From Phycisphaeraceae bacterium (GTDB lineage: Bacteria > Planctomycetota > Phycisphaerae > Phycisphaerales > Phycisphaeraceae): a stretch of 64,000 nucleotides of DNA. The stretch is from the NCBI GenBank assembly GCA_020831765.1, contig JAFIFY010000047.1:1-64000 (forward strand). The letters are read 5' to 3'. This document shows, piece after piece, positions 16,198 to 25,167 of the stretch. Under the pieces are notes generated by a model. The model was not told where the DNA came from. It ran no database searches and was given only the letters and a program-made list of their open reading frames with translations. A program made the position numbers and the translations under genes. How positions within the stretch are numbered: the first letter of the stretch is position 1; the number at the start of each line of letters is the position of its first letter.

Positions 16198-17754
16198 TCA
16201 GAGTAGAAGCGCAACCAGAACCCCGACCAGGCCGATCAGGGCCAGTATGGCCACCGGCAGGCGGGGCATGAATCCTTCACGCTCCATCGCCCGACCGAAC
16301 ATGAAAAAGACCATCGGGTGAATCAGGAACGGCATGGCGAAGACGAACGCGATCATCTGCCCGGCCTCAGGGCCGGCCATGCCTTCCTGGATCGCGGCAA
16401 AGAGCCCGAAGTGGGATATGGATGAGCTCTTGGCCATCATCGCATGATCGATCGCCATCCCGGAAATCGCCAGCAGAAGCAAACCGCCGAACACCGCGGT
16501 CAACTGCCATCCAAACGAGAACTGCATCAACGCCCTGACCTCGTGATCATCGCGTTCCTGTGCGCGGCCGAGATTGCGGACGGCAAGCGCGGTGATGCCG
16601 ACCCCGATCGCGGCCACGATCGCGGCGGGAACGATCGCCAGTGCGCCGCGCTCGACACTGACGGCCAGAATCGAAAAGACGAAGATGTGGCCGAAGAACG
16701 GCACATTGATCATGATCGGCGCGCGGCGGGCCGCCTTGTCGCCAAGATCGCCCGCCGTACACGCCCCGGTCAGCCCGGCATGCGACAGCGCGCCGGCCAT
16801 ACCCGGGCCCAGGTTCCACGCCGCCGCCGTCTTGCCCAGGAACATCAGCAGGGCGATGCCGCCGAACATCCAGAACAACTGCCCGAAGAACCCGTAAGCC
16901 AATACCGCGTTCATGCCCTCGAGAACGAACGCCTCGCCGATACGCGAACCACCAATCACGAAGTTCGCCGCCAGAACCACGGGAATGCCGGCGAACAACA
17001 GGCAGCGAATCGCCGGGCCGTGCCGCCATCGGTAAAAACACGATCCCAGCCCCGAAGCCAGCAACATGACAAAGAAAATCTGCGGCAACGCGACGGTGGG
17101 GCGAACCCACTGGGCGATTTCGTAACCCAGCAGCAGCACGCCGATGAGCACGACCATCTCGATCAGGCCCTTGCGCAGATATCCGCGCTTATCGAGAATC
17201 GTGGCCTTGTGATCGATCAGGATCACGGCGATGACCAGGCCCATGTAGGCGATCACGGGGTAGTAGCGGCCCAGGGAAGTGTCCGGCACCGTGCCCAGGA
17301 TGATCCGCATGATGGCATCGATACCCAGCAGGACAAAGAACGCCCGGGCGATGAAAATCAACTGCGTCCGCCCGGTGCCAAAGAAAACCTGCTCGGTGGC
17401 ATACACCACGCTCTGATCGGCTGGAATGTTGTGCCTGCCAAAGAGACGACGCAATTCCTGCCCACCGACGAAGAACGAGGCCGCCAGGGCGATGATGGTC
17501 GTTTGCGCGATCATGCCCAGCATCGGAAAATCGCGCATGCCCGGTTGGGAAACTCCCGTGGCGACCAGCAGATACCCCATGAGCAGGCCGAAGATCACGA
17601 TGATGAGAATCGCCGAATAACGCGTACCGGCCACGGCGGCACGCGCGATCAATACCATGGGGATCACCAGAACCACCGACAACCAGAACTGGTTGAACAG
17701 GTGCTGATGGGCGATCTCCTGGATCAGCAACTCGGATGGAATCACGGCTGACAC
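16198..17754 (-). CDS. Polytopic inner-membrane protein, family not recognised
   Basis: This 518-residue protein has about thirteen to fourteen hydrophobic helices from residue 20 to the C-terminus, with short loops. One more polar stretch (about 95-125) carries an RRLFGRHN segment. Glycine-rich helices and buried charged residues (for example GGSRIGEAF and CTAGDLGDKAARR) suggest a transporter or ion-coupled pump, but I cannot place it in a family. The GTG at 17754 follows a perfect AGGAGG by 8 nt, so this start is well supported. It lies upstream of the PDZ protein on the same strand. Confidence 0.7.
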   Translation of the reverse strand: MSAVIPSELLIQEIAHQHLFNQFWLSVVLVIPMVLIARAAVAGTRYSAILIIVIFGLLMGYLLVATGVSQPGMRDFPMLGMIAQTTIIALAASFFVGGQELRRLFGRHNIPADQSVVYATEQVFFGTGRTQLIFIARAFFVLLGIDAIMRIILGTVPDTSLGRYYPVIAYMGLVIAVILIDHKATILDKRGYLRKGLIEMVVLIGVLLLGYEIAQWVRPTVALPQIFFVMLLASGLGSCFYRWRHGPAIRCLLFAGIPVVLAANFVIGGSRIGEAFVLEGMNAVLAYGFFGQLFWMFGGIALLMFLGKTAAAWNLGPGMAGALSHAGLTGACTAGDLGDKAARRAPIMINVPFFGHIFVFSILAVSVERGALAIVPAAIVAAIGVGITALAVRNLGRAQERDDHEVRALMQFSFGWQLTAVFGGLLLLAISGMAIDHAMMAKSSSISHFGLFAAIQEGMAGPEAGQMIAFVFAMPFLIHPMVFFMFGRAMEREGFMPRLPVAILALIGLVGVLVALLL

Positions 17755-18252
17755 GGAGGGCACCTCCTGACGGCCGCATGATATCAGACACGCCGCTCTT
17801 GAAAAGGCCGGGTCGCCCCTGACTTCAACAACGGGACACCCGTTCTGCGAAAGAGGTTGTCAAGTTTCCGCTGCTTGGGTTCGAGCTTCAGTCGGATGGT
17901 GTGGGGGATCAGGAGCGTGGGGCGGGATCAAACTGGTCTGATGGATGGTCTGGTCCGCTCGAGGGCGGTGCCCGGCCGAATTGGCTCAGCACCTCCAGAC
18001 GAGGTAAACCCAAGAGATTCCCCGATCACTGGCAACCCCGGCCTGAACCCATCCCCCGTTGCGATTGTTACGGCTGGTACGGCTTCAGACCAAGGTGATG
18101 ATGGAACAGTGACCCAAACGCGAATCAACACGTGGACCAAACCAAACCCCAGTCCGAAACCAAGCCAGCCTCACCGCTGCTCCTGTTGATTAAGGGGCGG
18201 TGGTGAGGGGCTTTCTGTTAGGTGTCGGAGATTGCGGGGGCTTCTGTTTTGG
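17755..18252. other. 498-nt gap without a supported gene
   Basis: Upstream of the RBS of the membrane gene I see only a small hairpin (AACGGG-aca-CCCGTT, 17830-17844). The frames here are Pro/Arg/Ser-rich and do not look coding. It borders the accessory patch 17.8-21.4 kb. Confidence 0.5.
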
Positions 18253-20430
18253 TCAGGGCGTTTCCAATACTTCGGTGTCTTGGGCGTCGATTGCTTCGAG
18301 CATCGTTGTGGCGATGTGACACAAAGCCTCTGCCCTGCGAAATGCATCATGTTTTATACTCCGTGCTGTCGAGAAAGCTTCGGTGAACTGCCCGGCCTGC
18401 GCCTGAGCGGACGCGATGTCACGCAAAGCCCACGCCCTCCTATCTACTGCCTCGACGCTTCGCGCCGTAGCAAGAGCTTCGGTGAACTGCCCGGCCTTTC
18501 CCTGAGCGGACGCGATGGCTTGCAAAGCAAACGCCTTTTCCCTTACATCAATGATAGTCCGCGCTGCCATAGATGCGTCGGTGATCGTTGTCCGGGCTGC
18601 ATCCGCTTGTCCAGCTTTCGCCTGAGCGGACGCGATGGCCCCTAGCGCCCACACCTTACCTAATGCACACTCGATACTCCGAGCTGTCGTGAGAGCTTGG
18701 GTGAACTGCCCGGCCTGCGCCTGAGCGGCCGCGATGGCCCGTAATGTCGACGTTTTGCTTTCTGCATCTTCGATACGTTGCGCGGTGGCAAGAGCTTCGG
18801 TGAACTGTCCGGCCTCTGGCTGGAGGGACGCGATGTCCGCTAAAGTCCGAGCTTTGACCCGCGAATCCTTGATGCTCCGCGCTGTGGAAAGGGCTTCGGT
18901 GAACTGTCCCGCCCCCGCCTGGTTGAACGCGATGACTTGCAGAACGAACGCTTTGGTAAGTGGATTCCCAATGCTCCGCGCCGCGGAGAGGGCTTCTGAG
19001 AACAATGTGCGAGCTAAATCCACGCACCCGTCGTGCGCTTCGACGGACGCGATGATACTCAAGGCATTCGCCTTCTTCAGTGCATCCTCGATGCTCCGCG
19101 CGGTGGACAGGACTTCGGCGAACTGATCGGCCTGCGGTTGGCCGTGATAAACGGAATGCAAAGCCAACGCCCTGTTGTATGCATCCTCGATGCTCCTCGC
19201 AGTGGAAAGCGCGTCCGAGAAAGTTCTGCGGGCTGCGTCTGCCTGTCCGGCCCACTCCTGGAAGGACGCGATGTGACACAAGGTCAATACCTTCGAATCT
19301 GTATCCTCGATGCCTTGCGCCGTGGATAGGGCTTCATTGAACTGACCAGCCATCGCCTTAGTGGCCGCGATGATACGCAAAGCATGCCCCTTTTTCGGTG
19401 CATCCTCGATGCTCCGCGCGGTGACAAGAGCTGCGGCGAACTGCCCGAACTGCGCCTGAGCGGACGCGATGGCTTGCAGAGTCTGTTCCCTGGTCGGTGC
19501 ATCCTCGATGCTCCGTGCCGTGGCAAGAGCTGCGGCGAACTGCCCGGCTTGGGTCTGAGCGGACGCGATGGCTTCCAAAGCAAACGCTTTGGTAAATGGA
19601 TTCTCAATGCTCCGCGCTGTGGAGAGGGCTTCATCGAGCAACTGCATGATCGGTGCGATGCGCACTAGCCGTGCTGGGGGTGTGGTATTCTGTTTGATGA
19701 CTTTGTCGGCCCGAAGGTGGTCCAGTTGCACGAGGATTGCGGCCGTCTGCTGGTCCACCTCCTCATCGTCGGAAAGCGACTGACGCAGCCCCAGCGAGGC
19801 CGCCGCGGCGTCCCAGCGGTTTCGCTCGACTAATGCCACCTCTGCCAGCAGCCGCCACAGCGATTCATCCGCTCGGTCGGCATTGAGCAGCAGCGGTACG
19901 ATTGACTTTCGTGCCTCGGCGGAAAAGGTGCGTGCTTTCTCTTCATCGCCGGCCTGCAATGCGTCGCGAGCGTCCTCGATCGCACGCCGGGCCCGCTCGA
20001 TCGTCTCCCGCTCCTCTAAGGTGAAAGTCTGCGGCCTGTCTGATTGATACGAAGGCTGCTTGTTGCTGATGAAATAGAAATCGTGGGCGAGTTCCGGCCA
20101 CTTATGGGAAACACCGGCCGGTGTGGGCGGTGGGATCTCTCGTCGATTCAGTTTGGTCCCTGAGTAAACAGTGCGACCGAAAATTGCCGTATCCCCGGCA
20201 TCGTCGGGCCGCAGGGAGGTCAAATCATCGATCGATGCCTGCTCCCCACTTTGATGATTGTCTTTGCCCGATTCCGCAACAGCAGTCGAGATGGAACCCA
20301 ACAGAGCCGAGCAGAAGATTGCAGGCAAGACCACGGAGACGGCGAGAAGATCGCAAGCGTACCTAGATCGCGTATAGAAACCGTTGTGGGGACAGCTTGT
20401 TTGATAGGGGCATTGCGGGTTCCTGACCAT
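18253..20430 (-). CDS. Exported protein with thirteen 33-residue TPR-like helical repeats
   Basis: This 725-residue protein begins with a signal peptide-like segment (residues about 25-50), followed by a low-complexity linker and a helical region (about 135-245). From about residue 268 to the end it consists of thirteen repeats, each opening ALSTARSIED and closing with IASAQAQAGQFTE. Ten or so units are exactly 33 residues; three (the 4th, 6th and 10th) are 40 because of an inserted heptad near AARRTFSD. Such solenoids normally bind proteins. GGAGG lies 8 nt before the ATG at 20430, which rules out the ORF start five codons upstream. The strong unit-to-unit identity suggests recent duplication or gene conversion. 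Confidence 0.85.
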   Translation of the reverse strand: MVRNPQCPYQTSCPHNGFYTRSRYACDLLAVSVVLPAIFCSALLGSISTAVAESGKDNHQSGEQASIDDLTSLRPDDAGDTAIFGRTVYSGTKLNRREIPPPTPAGVSHKWPELAHDFYFISNKQPSYQSDRPQTFTLEERETIERARRAIEDARDALQAGDEEKARTFSAEARKSIVPLLLNADRADESLWRLLAEVALVERNRWDAAAASLGLRQSLSDDEEVDQQTAAILVQLDHLRADKVIKQNTTPPARLVRIAPIMQLLDEALSTARSIENPFTKAFALEAIASAQTQAGQFAAALATARSIEDAPTREQTLQAIASAQAQFGQFAAALVTARSIEDAPKKGHALRIIAATKAMAGQFNEALSTAQGIEDTDSKVLTLCHIASFQEWAGQADAARRTFSDALSTARSIEDAYNRALALHSVYHGQPQADQFAEVLSTARSIEDALKKANALSIIASVEAHDGCVDLARTLFSEALSAARSIGNPLTKAFVLQVIAFNQAGAGQFTEALSTARSIKDSRVKARTLADIASLQPEAGQFTEALATAQRIEDAESKTSTLRAIAAAQAQAGQFTQALTTARSIECALGKVWALGAIASAQAKAGQADAARTTITDASMAARTIIDVREKAFALQAIASAQGKAGQFTEALATARSVEAVDRRAWALRDIASAQAQAGQFTEAFSTARSIKHDAFRRAEALCHIATTMLEAIDAQDTEVLETP
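18300..19640 (-). repeat. Tandem 99-bp coding repeats (13 units, some 120 bp)
   Basis: The DNA of the repeat protein is built of tandem 99-bp units with three 120-bp variants. The most conserved core encodes ARSIED and IASAQAQAG. These are diverged coding repeats without palindromic units or unique spacers, so not a CRISPR. Confidence 0.8.
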
Positions 20431-20501
20431 TAGTAGTTCCTCCAAATCATTTCAGCTAGGTTTCCTGCCGGTTCACCCATCATTATTGCTTTGGCACCAA
20501 G

Positions 20502-20966
20502 TCAGATCGAAGTCGGCCAGGCGATCGAATCCCAGTCGTTGTCCAGCACCTTCACCCGCCCAAACGGATCGTACAGATAGCGCTCGACCACGTTCCCGGT
20601 TGCCGCATCGACCAGGGCCGTCACGTTCTTGTTGGCATCGACGGTGTAGTAGAGGGTCTCATCAAGCTCCTCGTTGCCCGTGGTATCCCGCCACCGCAGG
20701 ACTGGTGTGTCGATGTAGCTTAGGCACCAGAGGTATTGGGCGTGGACATCGTCATCCACGCGCTCCTCGACCACCTGCCACCCGGCGTTGTAGTAGTAGT
20801 CGATCCGCTTATCGGGCGTCTGCGGGTCGGCATCGTCCCACAGAATCTTCTGAACGCGGTGGTTCAGGCCGTTGTAGCGGTACGTGGCGATCAGCGCCAC
20901 CGGCCCCGGCTGCCCCGGATCGCCGGCATCCTCCTTCCTGACCTCAACCAGCCGGTTCCAGGCATC
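20502..20966 (-). pseudogene. RHS/YD-repeat protein fragment
   Basis: About 155 codons match the RHS repeat core: the DAWNRLVEV opening, a YRYNGLNHRVQK YD-type strand, a YYYNAGWQVVEER strand and a YLYDPFGRVKVLD strand just before the usual core motif. The frame then stops at 20502, about ten residues before the expected conserved TGR/DPETGLYYYR hallmark, and the N-terminal side merges into sequence that is not RHS-like (upstream of 20966). A full RHS protein is over 1,000 residues, so both ends are missing. It is a decayed remnant of a polymorphic toxin or surface protein gene. It lies 72 nt upstream of the repeat protein. Confidence 0.75.
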
Positions 20967-21180
20967 GGAAGGGCGAGAGGATATCGGTTGCCGCGCAAAA
21001 GCGGGCGGTGGGCTCTGGCCGGAAGATTTCCGCGCTGTCAGCAAAATTCAAACCCCGCAAGCACAGGCCCGGTCAGGCGTGAAATGCCCAGGAAACCGGC
21101 GACCCGACACACACGAAGTGTACCCCACGATCCTCGATTCGCCAGCCCCGGATCGAAAAAAAACGCACGAACGCTCCTTT

Positions 21181-21354
21181 CGACTCCCTTTTCGCGTGTT
21201 TCGTCGTTGAATCTCTTCCGGCACTTTCCATTCTCGATCAAGGCTCGGTCATGCTTGGAGATGGGCCGGGATCGCTCCAACCTTTGATGACTGGCGTTTT
21301 GGGAGTCAAGGCAGCCTCTGAACGACGAAACACGCGAGATACGCGAAAAGGGGG
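21181..21354. repeat. Long interrupted inverted repeat with TTCGCGTGTTTCGTCGTT arms
   Basis: The left arm at 21185-21208 matches the reverse complement of 21319-21354 in two blocks: CCCTTTTCGCGT and an 18-nt block at 21190-21207 with 17 matches. Outside them GACTCCC (21181-21187) pairs with GGGAGTC (21301-21307). The right arm carries a partial duplication of CGCG(T/A). The loop of about 110 nt holds no gene. It resembles dispersed intergenic repeats of planctomycetes, or the ends of a small non-autonomous element. Confidence 0.6.
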
Positions 21355-21395
21355 AAGCGAGGCTCTGGGCGGGCCGACCCGCCCCCGGGCGGTGT

Positions 21396-22661
21396 TCATT
21401 CATGCCGCAGGGCCTGGATCGGGTCGAGATTGGCGGCGCGGGCCGCGGGGTAGAGACCAAAGACGATGCCCACCACCATGCTGATGCCCACGGATAGAAT
21501 CACCGCGTAAGCCGGCACGATGGTCGGGATGCCGGAAAACTCCCGGATCACGACCGCCAGCAACGGCCCGAGCAGAATGCCGATCAGGCCTCCCAGCGCG
21601 GCGAGCACCACGGTCTCGATCAGGAACTGGGCCACGATCTGGCGCTTTCTCGCCCCGATCGCGCGGCGGATGCCGATCTCACGCGTCCGTTCGGTGACGG
21701 ATGCCAGCATGATGTTCATGATGCCGATGCCGCCGACCAGGAGGCTGATGCCGGCAACCGAGCCCAGGGTCCAGTTCCAGATGCGTTGCTGCTCCTCGGC
21801 CTGACGAAGCAGCGCCAGGGGGACGTTCATCTCATAATCGCCGCGCGGGTGCCAGGTCGAAAGCATGCGCTCGATGGCCTCGGCGGTCCGCTCGACCGCA
21901 TCCACGCTGCGAACCTCGACAATGATGCTGTGCAGCTCGACCAGCTCGCGCTCGGTCTGACCCGCCGATCGGCGCAAGATGATGTCGCCGAATCGCTCCT
22001 TGCCCACCTCCAGGGGAATGTAGGCATCGATCCGGCTGTCGGGAATCTGCGCCCCGCCCACGGCTTCTTCATTGCGGATGATGCCCACCACGCGAAACGC
22101 GTTGCCGCCCAGACGGATCGTTTCACCCACGGTCGATGCCGTCGCCAGCAACCGCCGCGCACCATGCTCGGTCAGCACAACCACGTTGCGGCGCTGATCA
22201 TCATCGGAGGCATTCAGGGTTCTTCCCGCGATGATCCGGCGTGGCACCAGATCGAACCAGTCGCTGGTCGTCGCGACGATGCGAAGGTCCAGCGATCTTG
22301 AACCCAGCCGCCCTTCCATCGGAATCTGCTTCACCGGTACGGTCCGCAGCACATCGGGAAAGGATTCGCGGATGCGCAAGTCATCGTCATAGTGCAGGCC
22401 GAAGATACTGATGCGCCGGCGCTGGCCGTCGGTCTGCTCGTCCGTCGGGCGGGTGCTGTGAATCAGGATGTTGGTGCTGCCCAGCTTGCGAATCTGTTCG
22501 AGCGCCTGCTGGCTGGCCCCCTCGCCAACACTGAGCATGGCGATCACACTGCCCACGCCAAAGACCACACCAAGCATGGTCAGCGCCGAGCGCAGCTTAT
22601 GAAGCAGCAGCGTCTTGATGCCCATCCGGATGTTGCGGATCAAGCGGCCGGTATACATCAC
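21396..22661 (-). CDS. MacB-type ABC transporter permease
   Basis: This 421-residue inner-membrane protein has the FtsX/MacB permease layout: one N-terminal helix (about 25-45), a large periplasmic domain (about 50-280), then three C-terminal helices (about 295-415). The conserved ERTREIGIRRAIGA segment lies just before the second helix. It couples ATP hydrolysis to conformational change in tripartite efflux of macrolides, lipoproteins or peptides. Its GTG start at 22661 overlaps the TGA of the ATPase gene (GTGA), so it is translationally coupled. It is the last gene of a four-gene efflux operon. Confidence 0.9.
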   Translation of the reverse strand: MMYTGRLIRNIRMGIKTLLLHKLRSALTMLGVVFGVGSVIAMLSVGEGASQQALEQIRKLGSTNILIHSTRPTDEQTDGQRRRISIFGLHYDDDLRIRESFPDVLRTVPVKQIPMEGRLGSRSLDLRIVATTSDWFDLVPRRIIAGRTLNASDDDQRRNVVVLTEHGARRLLATASTVGETIRLGGNAFRVVGIIRNEEAVGGAQIPDSRIDAYIPLEVGKERFGDIILRRSAGQTERELVELHSIIVEVRSVDAVERTAEAIERMLSTWHPRGDYEMNVPLALLRQAEEQQRIWNWTLGSVAGISLLVGGIGIMNIMLASVTERTREIGIRRAIGARKRQIVAQFLIETVVLAALGGLIGILLGPLLAVVIREFSGIPTIVPAYAVILSVGISMVVGIVFGLYPAARAANLDPIQALRHE

Positions 22662-23398
22662 TGCTCGCCCTCGATCGAATCCACCAGCCCATCCTTCATG
22701 TGCAACTGGGTACGGGAATAGGCGGCGATATCCCGCTCATGCGTGACCAGAATGATGGTCTTGCCTTCTCCATGCAGGCGTGTGAGCAGTTCCATGATCT
22801 GCCGGCTGGTCACCGAATCGAGATTTCCCGTCGGTTCATCGGCGAGAATGACTTCCGGATCGTTGGCCAGTGAGCGGGCGATGGCCACGCGTTGCTGCTG
22901 ACCGCCGGAAAGCTCGCGGGGGCGGTGATTCAGGCGATCGGCCAGGCCGACCAGCGAAGCCAGTTCGGCCGCGCGGTCCTTGGCGCGGCCCGGCTCCCAG
23001 CCCAGGTACTGAAGCGGCAACTCGATATTCTCCTGCACGCTCAACTGGGCGATGAGATTGAAGCTCTGGAATACGAATCCAAGTTTCTGCAGGCGAATCC
23101 CGCTGAGTTGATCATCATCCAGGCGGCTCACATCCTGACCGGCGAGCAGATAACGGCCGCTGGTCGGCCGATCCAGACATCCCAGGAGGTTGAGCATGGT
23201 GCTCTTGCCCGATCCGCTCGGCCCCATGATGGCCCAATAGCCGGCTCGAGGAATCCGCAGGGTCACGCCGGCCAGGGCGTTCACGCGTTCATTGCCCATG
23301 AGATAAACCTTGCGGACATCATCCAGTTCGATGGCCGCGCCGGGTGCCGGCTGGGAAGTGGCTGGTTCGGCTTCAGGCGGGTTGAGCAGGCGGGTCAT
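22658..23398 (-). CDS. MacB/LolD-type ABC transporter ATP-binding protein
   Basis: This 246-residue ATPase energises the adjacent permease. Walker A is GPSGSGKST at residues 59-67, the signature is LSGGQQQRVAIA, Walker B is VILADEPTGNLD, and the switch His is in LVTHE. Length and motifs are typical of the LolD/MacB subfamily. Its ATG shares one base with the TGA of the membrane-fusion gene (TGATG), showing coupling. The first 20 residues are a Pro/Ala-rich extension not needed for the fold. Confidence 0.94.
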   Translation of the reverse strand: MTRLLNPPEAEPATSQPAPGAAIELDDVRKVYLMGNERVNALAGVTLRIPRAGYWAIMGPSGSGKSTMLNLLGCLDRPTSGRYLLAGQDVSRLDDDQLSGIRLQKLGFVFQSFNLIAQLSVQENIELPLQYLGWEPGRAKDRAAELASLVGLADRLNHRPRELSGGQQQRVAIARSLANDPEVILADEPTGNLDSVTSRQIMELLTRLHGEGKTIILVTHERDIAAYSRTQLHMKDGLVDSIEGEQ

Positions 23399-25167
23399 CA
23401 GGCGCCGTCACCCCCTTGCGGCCGCGCGGGCCGCTGGCCGCCCTCGCCCGCACCGCGCCGGCCCGCCTGCTGGCGCAACTGCTCTCGCTGCTCGGGCGTC
23501 ATATTCCGCATCCGCTCGCGCATCGCCTCGCGATCCTCGGGGCTCATCGCTCCGCGATCATTTCCGGCATTCTCGCCCGAACGTTCAGGCCCTTGGCCCG
23601 CGGTGGGCACGGTCGCATCACCGGAGGCCGCTGCCGAGGGTGTTGGTTCGGCCGGCGGAAGCGATGGCTCCCCGCCAAGACGGCGCTCACCCGAAGCCAG
23701 CGGCGGCGTCAGGCTGACATACTCGCCTCTGGCCAATCCATCAAGAATGCGTACCTCCCGCTGATTGTCCAGGCCCAGCCGCACCTGGCGAGGCTCAAGA
23801 CGGCCGCGCTCGAGCACATACACCGTGGGCCGATCATCCACCCGCACCACCGCTTGAATGGGAACCGCTTTGGCCTGCTCGAACGTTTCCACGATGATCT
23901 CGGCGCGGCAACTCATGCCCGTGCGAAGATCGGTGGGTTGGCCCTGAATCTCGATAACCGTGTTGTATACCTTCAGGTCCGGGTTCATGAACATGCTTGA
24001 AGCATCGGGCAGCGGGGCGATCCGCGCAACCCGCCCCTCGAAGCGGCGATCGGGCAGGGCATCGACCGTGATCATGACCCGCTGTCCCGGCCGAACCTTG
24101 TCCAGGACCGATTCGTGAATCTTGATCTCCGCGATCAGCGAGCCGGGAGATGGGAGGTGAATCAGTTCCTGCCGCTCGCGCACTTCCTGGCCGGCACTGA
24201 GCGGCTCGACATTGGAACCCCAACGCGTCTGGCCCGTGGTCGGATAGACCACCATGCCCGATGACGGGGCATAGATGCGGGATTTCTCGATCTGATCCTT
24301 CATCCGCTCCAGGCGCATCTGTTGTGTGCGAAAATCGGCTTCGCGCGCTCGGAGGTCCGCCCGGGCCTGCACCTCATCGGCATTGGCCCGACGACGGATC
24401 CGATCCAGCGCCATCTCGGCCTGAACCACATTGCTCTCCAACTCCGCTAGACGCCGCCTGTTGGTGTATTCAAGCAGAAGGTTCAGATCGGTCTGGGCCA
24501 GCTCGACATCGATCTTGGCCCGGTTGTGAGCGATCTGGTCGCGCTCGAATTCGGTGGCCGAGATCAACTGCTCATCCAGGAACCGGCGCGACCAGTTCAG
24601 GGTTTCCGCGGCCCGCTGAAGTTCCGCCCGGGCCAGGGCGATGCGGTTTTCCATCTCCAATCGCTGCTTGGGGAAATCGCCTTCCTTGTACTTGACCAGG
24701 TCATCCTGGGCGAAGCGATAGTCAAGCTCGGCGCGGGCGATATCGCTGCGGCCCTGGCTGAGGGTCACCTCAAGACCCTCGCGAGCGCGAACCATCGCGG
24801 CATCAGCATTTTCAACCCGAATCTCCTGCTCGACCAGCCGATCCTGCAGGCCGCTGGAGTCCAGCTCAACCAGCAACTCGCCCTTCTCCACATGCTGGCC
24901 TTCCTCGATCAGGTAGATGATGGTCGTCCGTCCCTCAACCTCGTTGATCAGAACAACCTGATCACGTGACCGGATCGTGCCCGACTCGGTCACGCTGATG
25001 ACCAGGGGCCCCTCGCGGACCTGAACGAACACCGAATCGGCGAACGGATCATCAGCCTCGAAGAACCCAAGCGCCCAGAGGCCCGCGCCGGTTCCGGCCA
25101 GCAGAATGACCAAAGCCAGCAGAGCCATCATCGTCCGGCGGCCGCTTGTTCGAGATTGTCTGCTCAT
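23398..25167 (-). CDS. HlyD/MacA-family periplasmic membrane-fusion protein
   Basis: This 589-residue adaptor links the inner-membrane ABC complex to the TolC-like outer-membrane protein. A single membrane anchor (about 13-35) is followed by the half-lipoyl domain (GTIRSRDQVVLINEVEG), a very long alpha-hairpin coiled coil (about 100-290), the second half-lipoyl and beta-barrel domains (about 290-500), and an unusual tail (about 530-589). The tail is rich in Met, Arg, Glu and Gly, with an MTPEQREQLRQQ stretch. It is longer than MacA (about 370) mainly through the coiled coil and tail. GGAG lies 8 nt before the ATG; the start overlaps the stop of the TolC-like gene. Confidence 0.9.
   Translation of the reverse strand: MSRQSRTSGRRTMMALLALVILLAGTGAGLWALGFFEADDPFADSVFVQVREGPLVISVTESGTIRSRDQVVLINEVEGRTTIIYLIEEGQHVEKGELLVELDSSGLQDRLVEQEIRVENADAAMVRAREGLEVTLSQGRSDIARAELDYRFAQDDLVKYKEGDFPKQRLEMENRIALARAELQRAAETLNWSRRFLDEQLISATEFERDQIAHNRAKIDVELAQTDLNLLLEYTNRRRLAELESNVVQAEMALDRIRRRANADEVQARADLRAREADFRTQQMRLERMKDQIEKSRIYAPSSGMVVYPTTGQTRWGSNVEPLSAGQEVRERQELIHLPSPGSLIAEIKIHESVLDKVRPGQRVMITVDALPDRRFEGRVARIAPLPDASSMFMNPDLKVYNTVIEIQGQPTDLRTGMSCRAEIIVETFEQAKAVPIQAVVRVDDRPTVYVLERGRLEPRQVRLGLDNQREVRILDGLARGEYVSLTPPLASGERRLGGEPSLPPAEPTPSAAASGDATVPTAGQGPERSGENAGNDRGAMSPEDREAMRERMRNMTPEQREQLRQQAGRRGAGEGGQRPARPQGGDGA

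Noticed and set aside
16444-17751. Plus-strand frame of 435 codons
   Set aside because: Antisense to the polytopic membrane gene; rich in Asp, His and Arg as expected for the complement of hydrophobic codons.
17857-18189. 110-codon plus-strand frame in the gap
   Set aside because: Low-complexity Pro/Gly/Asn sequence with no RBS or neighbours that would support it.
18300-19640. CRISPR-like array
   Set aside because: Repeats are 99-bp coding units in frame with no spacers; they encode helical repeats.
21038-21460. 140-codon minus-strand frame
   Set aside because: It only translates through the inverted repeat and the end of the permease gene; composition is not coding-like.
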